From Desulfonispora thiosulfatigenes DSM 11270 (GTDB lineage Bacteria > Bacillota > Peptococcia > Peptococcales > Desulfonisporaceae), in NCBI RefSeq assembly GCF_900176035.1, contig NZ_FWWT01000022.1, positions 186,001 to 250,000 on the forward strand: DNA of 64,000 nucleotides, given 5' to 3'. Position numbers and translations under genes: made by a program. The notes under the pieces were generated by a model. It did not search any database and was not told the DNA's origin. It saw only the letters and a program-made list of their open reading frames with translations. This document shows positions 61,060 through 64,000 of the stretch, in pieces; the first letter of the stretch is position 1, and each line of letters opens with the position of its first letter.

Positions 61060-61953
61060 TTGGTATTAGATAACTTTTTACAAAACTTAGCTAATGGAAT
61101 TTCTTTAGGCAGTTTATATGCTCTTATTGCAATTGGTTATACACTTGTATATGGGATTTTAAGATTAATTAACTTTGCCCATGGTGATATTTTTATGATT
61201 AGCGCGTATGTTGCAATATTTGGATTTACCGTATTTAATTTACCATGGTATATAAGTTTTTTATTAGCAATTGTTATAACTTCATTAATTGGTGTAGGAA
61301 TTGAAAAAGCAGCCTATCGTCCACTGCGGACGGCACCTAGAATATCTGTATTAATTTCTGCGATTGGAATTTCCTTTCTTTTACAAAACTTAGGCATGGT
61401 TATTTTTTCTGGTAGACCTAGAACTTTTCCTACGCCTGATATTTTTGGTAAAATGCTTACCTTTGGTAATGTAAAGATTATGAGCTTAACCTTTATCATT
61501 CCAATAGTAACGGCTATATGTTTAATTATCTTGAATTTTTTAATTAGCAAAACGAAAATGGGAATGGCTATGCGAGCAGTATCTAAAGATTTTGAAACAT
61601 CTAGACTTATGGGGATCGATGTAGATAAAGTAGTATCTTTTACTTTTATAATTGGTTCAGCACTAGCTGCCGTAGGTGGAATTATGTGGGGAATGAAATA
61701 TCCAAGAATTGATCCTTTACTAGGTGTAATGCCAGGTTTAAAATGTTTTATTGCAGCAGTAGTAGGGGGAATTGGTAGTGTGACAGGAGCTACTATAGGT
61801 GGTTTTATTTTAGGTTTAGGTGAAATCTTATTAGTTGCTTTTTTACCTGCTTTATCAGGATATAGAGATGCTTTTGCATTTATACTATTGATAGTGATTT
61901 TATTATTTAAGCCTACAGGTATCATAGGCGAAAAAACAACTGAGAAGGTGTAA
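61060..61953 (+). CDS. livH: Branched-chain amino acid ABC transporter permease LivH
   Basis: A membrane permease of about 297 residues with eight helices. NGISLGSLYALIAIGYTLVYGILRLINFAHGDIFM at the N-terminus (residues 12-46, quoted in part as LYALIAIGYTLVYGI) is the LivH hallmark. MGMAMRAVSKDFETSRLMGID is the cytoplasmic EAA-like loop contacting the ATPases; VVGGIGSVTGATIGGFILG follows. TTG 61060 lies six bases after AAGGGGTG; the GTG at 61051 is within that site. Confidence 0.93.
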   Translation: MVLDNFLQNLANGISLGSLYALIAIGYTLVYGILRLINFAHGDIFMISAYVAIFGFTVFNLPWYISFLLAIVITSLIGVGIEKAAYRPLRTAPRISVLISAIGISFLLQNLGMVIFSGRPRTFPTPDIFGKMLTFGNVKIMSLTFIIPIVTAICLIILNFLISKTKMGMAMRAVSKDFETSRLMGIDVDKVVSFTFIIGSALAAVGGIMWGMKYPRIDPLLGVMPGLKCFIAAVVGGIGSVTGATIGGFILGLGEILLVAFLPALSGYRDAFAFILLIVILLFKPTGIIGEKTTEKV

Positions 61954-61955
61954 AT

Positions 61956-63017
61956 ATGATAAAAAATAAAAAAATTAAGTACATGCTTACATTTGGAACA
62001 CTACTTCTAGCAGCTTTAATGATATTTTTAGCTGATAATTACTTAGATGATTATAGTATACGTATTTTAAATTTATCAGCAATTTATGTTATTTTAGGTA
62101 TTAGTTTAAATCTAATAAATGGATTTACAGGTTTATTTTCTTTAGGACATGCTGGTTTTATGGCGATCGGTGCTTATACAGTGGCTCTATTAACTATGTC
62201 ACCAAGCACTAAAGAAATGAATTTTTATATGTACTCTATTTGGGAACCTTTAGCTAATATCCAGCTACCTTTATTTATTAGTTTAATTATTGCAGGAGTG
62301 CTTGCTGCTTTTGTGGCACTATTAATTGGTTTACCTACTCTTAGATTAAGAGGAGATTATTTAGCAATAGCTACACTTGGTTTTGGAGAAATAATTAGGG
62401 TTATTTTTACTAATACAACTACGATAACAAATGGTGCTTTGGGATTAAAAGGAATACCTATGCAAACAAATTTATGGTGGAACTGGGGACTTGCAATTTT
62501 AGTTATCTTTATTATGAAAAATATTATTAATTCTAGCTTTGGAAAAGCTTTTAAAGCTATCAGAGATGATGAGATAGCTGCTGAAGCTATGGGAATTAAT
62601 ATTTTTAAATATAAGGTTTTATCCTTTATGATAGGTGCTTTTTTTGCAGGTGTCGGAGGAGCATTACTTGCTATCTTGATTACCACGATAAATCCAATTA
62701 TGTTTAGATTTTTACTTACCTTCCAAGTGTTAATGATAGTTGTAATTGGTGGGTTAGGTAGTATAACAGGTTCAGTAATTTCAGGCGTTTTAATTACTGT
62801 GATGATGGAAGCTTTAAGGGTAGTTGAGCAACCTTTAAATTTAGGGTTTATGGTGATTCCAGGAATTCCAGGAATGAGGATGGTTATTTTTTCAATTATG
62901 CTTTTAGCAGTTATCCTATTCTATAGAAAAGGAATTATGGGTACCAAAGAATTTAATTGGGACTGGGTAATCAGAAAGCTACATCTAGCAAAGGAGGAAG
63001 ATAGAAATGCAAAATAA
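61956..63017 (+). CDS. livM: Branched-chain amino acid ABC transporter permease LivM
   Basis: The second permease, 353 residues and about ten helices. NLINGFTGLFSLGHAGFMAIGAYTVALL (part: GFTGLFSLGHAGFMAIGAYT, about 55-74), the loop GKAFKAIRDDEIAAEAMGIN and GGLGSITGSVISG are LivM-typical. It starts two bases after livH and overlaps livG by 11 bases, so subunits are made in fixed ratio. Confidence 0.94.
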   Translation: MIKNKKIKYMLTFGTLLLAALMIFLADNYLDDYSIRILNLSAIYVILGISLNLINGFTGLFSLGHAGFMAIGAYTVALLTMSPSTKEMNFYMYSIWEPLANIQLPLFISLIIAGVLAAFVALLIGLPTLRLRGDYLAIATLGFGEIIRVIFTNTTTITNGALGLKGIPMQTNLWWNWGLAILVIFIMKNIINSSFGKAFKAIRDDEIAAEAMGINIFKYKVLSFMIGAFFAGVGGALLAILITTINPIMFRFLLTFQVLMIVVIGGLGSITGSVISGVLITVMMEALRVVEQPLNLGFMVIPGIPGMRMVIFSIMLLAVILFYRKGIMGTKEFNWDWVIRKLHLAKEEDRNAK

Positions 63018-63786
63018 AAGTATGCTAAAAACAGATAATTTAGTTATGCAATTTGGTGGACTAACTGCAGTTTCTGGTCTTTCTCTTGATGTAAAAGAAG
63101 GACAAATTGCAGGTTTAATAGGGCCTAATGGTGCCGGAAAAACAACTGCTTTTAATATGATCACAGGTGTTTATTCACCTACAAAAGGTCATGTGTATTT
63201 TAATAATGAAGATATTACTCCTTATAAACCTAACAAAATAACTAATTTAGGAGTAGCAAGAACCTTTCAAAATATAAGATTATTTTCCAGTATGAGTGTG
63301 TTAGAAAATGTAATAGTAGCTAAACATTTAAGAATGGGCGTTAATATTTTTGAGTCAATTATAATGTCTCCTAGTTATAAAAGAAAAGATAAACAAGCAT
63401 ATGATGAAGCGTATCAATTATTAAAAGAAGTACAATTAGAAGATGTAGCCCATGAACTTGCTACTTCCCTACCCTATGGTAAGCAACGAAGATTAGAGAT
63501 AGCTAGAGCCCTAGCTACAAATCCTAAACTGTTACTTTTAGATGAACCGGCAGCCGGAATGAATCCTCAAGAATCTATGGAATTGATGCATTTTATTAAA
63601 GAAATAAGAGATAAATTTAAATTAACTATCTTAATGATTGAACATCATATGAAAGTTGTAATGGGAATATGTGAAAATATAACAGTATTAGATCATGGAG
63701 TTACTATTGCAGTAGGTTCACCTAAAGAAATTCAAAGTAATCCTAAAGTTATTGAAGCTTATTTGGGGGTGGACATAGATGCTTAA
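63007..63786 (+). CDS. livG: Branched-chain amino acid ABC transporter ATPase LivG
   Basis: A 259-residue ATPase. Walker A GPNGAGKTT (about 37-45), LivG-type insert GVARTFQNIRLFSSMSVLENV, signature TSLPYGKQRRLEIARALA (LSGG replaced by LPYG, as is common in LivG), Walker B LLLLDEPAAGMNP, and the switch histidine in MIEHHMKVV. AAGGAGG precedes ATG 63007, within the end of livM. Confidence 0.95.
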   Translation: MQNKSMLKTDNLVMQFGGLTAVSGLSLDVKEGQIAGLIGPNGAGKTTAFNMITGVYSPTKGHVYFNNEDITPYKPNKITNLGVARTFQNIRLFSSMSVLENVIVAKHLRMGVNIFESIIMSPSYKRKDKQAYDEAYQLLKEVQLEDVAHELATSLPYGKQRRLEIARALATNPKLLLLDEPAAGMNPQESMELMHFIKEIRDKFKLTILMIEHHMKVVMGICENITVLDHGVTIAVGSPKEIQSNPKVIEAYLGVDIDA

Positions 63787-64000
63787 ATTAGAAGACTTAA
63801 ATGTTTATTATGGTGGTATTCATGCATTAAAAGGCATAGACATGGAAGTAGAAGAAAATAAAATTGTTACATTAGTTGGTGCTAATGGAGCAGGTAAAAG
63901 CACTACTTTACGTACAATTAGTTCTTTAGTTAAACCTAAAAGCGGAAAAATAACCTTTAATGGTGAAGACATTACGAATTTAAAAACAACGGAAGTAGTT
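63779..64000 (+). CDS. livF: Branched-chain amino acid ABC transporter ATPase LivF, N-terminal part
   Basis: The gene is cut by the window end after 74 codons. MLKLEDLNVYYGGIHALKGI is the LivF opening and VGANGAGKSTTLRTISSLVK is Walker A. The ATG at 63779 overlaps the end of livG (TAA at 63784-63786), with GGGGGTGG upstream, so it completes the livJHMGF operon. Confidence 0.93.
   Translation, partial: MLKLEDLNVYYGGIHALKGIDMEVEENKIVTLVGANGAGKSTTLRTISSLVKPKSGKITFNGEDITNLKTTEVV

Noticed and set aside
61314-61925. 203-codon frame on the minus strand inside livH
   Set aside because: Antisense shadow of a clear membrane-protein gene; proline/isoleucine/lysine-rich translation without a family resemblance or ribosome-binding site.

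Overview
The window is about 30% G+C by eye and almost all genes lie on the plus strand. It looks like a chromosomal segment of an anaerobic, endospore-forming low-G+C Firmicute (Clostridia in the broad sense). The evidence is a large set of sporulation genes (ytfJ/gerW, spmAB, spoIVA, spoVM, ylmC/ymxH family, dpaAB, spoVB, a YIEGIA cassette), the clostridial IspH-ribosomal protein S1 fusion, and a gene order (scpAB ... cmk-plsC-ispH/rpsA-fni ... der-plsY-gpsA-spoIVA) typical of Peptococcaceae/Syntrophomonadaceae-like lineages. I cannot name a genus. No phage, insertion sequence, plasmid or CRISPR locus is visible.

Layout. 1-4.9 kb: tail of an alanine/sodium symporter, condensin partners scpA/scpB, a frameshifted DUF2953 gene, ytfJ, spmA/spmB, rluB. 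5-9.5 kb: lactate/glycolate permease and a two-subunit FAD/Fe-S oxidase (glcD, glcF), probably a lactate-use unit, with a Crp/Fnr-like palindrome upstream. 9.6-17 kb: FAD oxidoreductase, a membrane-anchored unknown, hutP, a broken TrpF-like gene, cmk, plsC, ispH-rpsA, fni. 17-19 kb: YIEGIA protein, its 63-residue partner and two DUF3189 proteins, a conserved but functionally undescribed cassette. 19-25 kb: DUF512 radical-SAM protein, der, plsY, gpsA, spoIVA. 25-29 kb: threonine operon (ACT protein, hom, thrB, aspartate kinase). 29-32.5 kb: an unassigned structured RNA-like region, two half-size YeeE/YedE transporters, a CwlC-like amidase and a YlmC-family gene. 32.5-38.4 kb: lysine riboswitch followed by dapB-dpaA-dpaB-asd-aspartokinase-dapA. 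38.5-45 kb: trkA (frameshifted), trkH, fur, an unknown minus-strand gene, fakA-like, trmL, tRNA-Arg. 45-64 kb: ahcY (frameshifted), dinG, pssA, a PlsY-like membrane protein overlapping a 21-codon spoVM, TIGR04086 protein, TPR protein, lepB, surE, spoVB, an EF-G paralogue, PHP phosphoesterase, thiL, and a livJHMGF branched-chain amino acid ABC transporter cut by the window end.

How the genes work together. Aspartate-family amino acid synthesis is split into two operons with separate aspartate kinases. The threonine operon has its own vegetative promoter. The lysine/dipicolinate operon is headed by a complete lysine riboswitch with a near-consensus promoter. Inside that operon, just before dpaA, there is a sequence fitting the sigma-K consensus, so dipicolinate for the spore could be made even when the riboswitch shuts the operon off. 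SpoIVA and SpoVM, the base of the spore coat, are both present 27 kb apart.

Five genes are interrupted by single-base shifts, four of them at A-runs. This suggests either sequencing or assembly indels or polymerase slippage. All functional calls come from reading the protein sequences; no database search was run.
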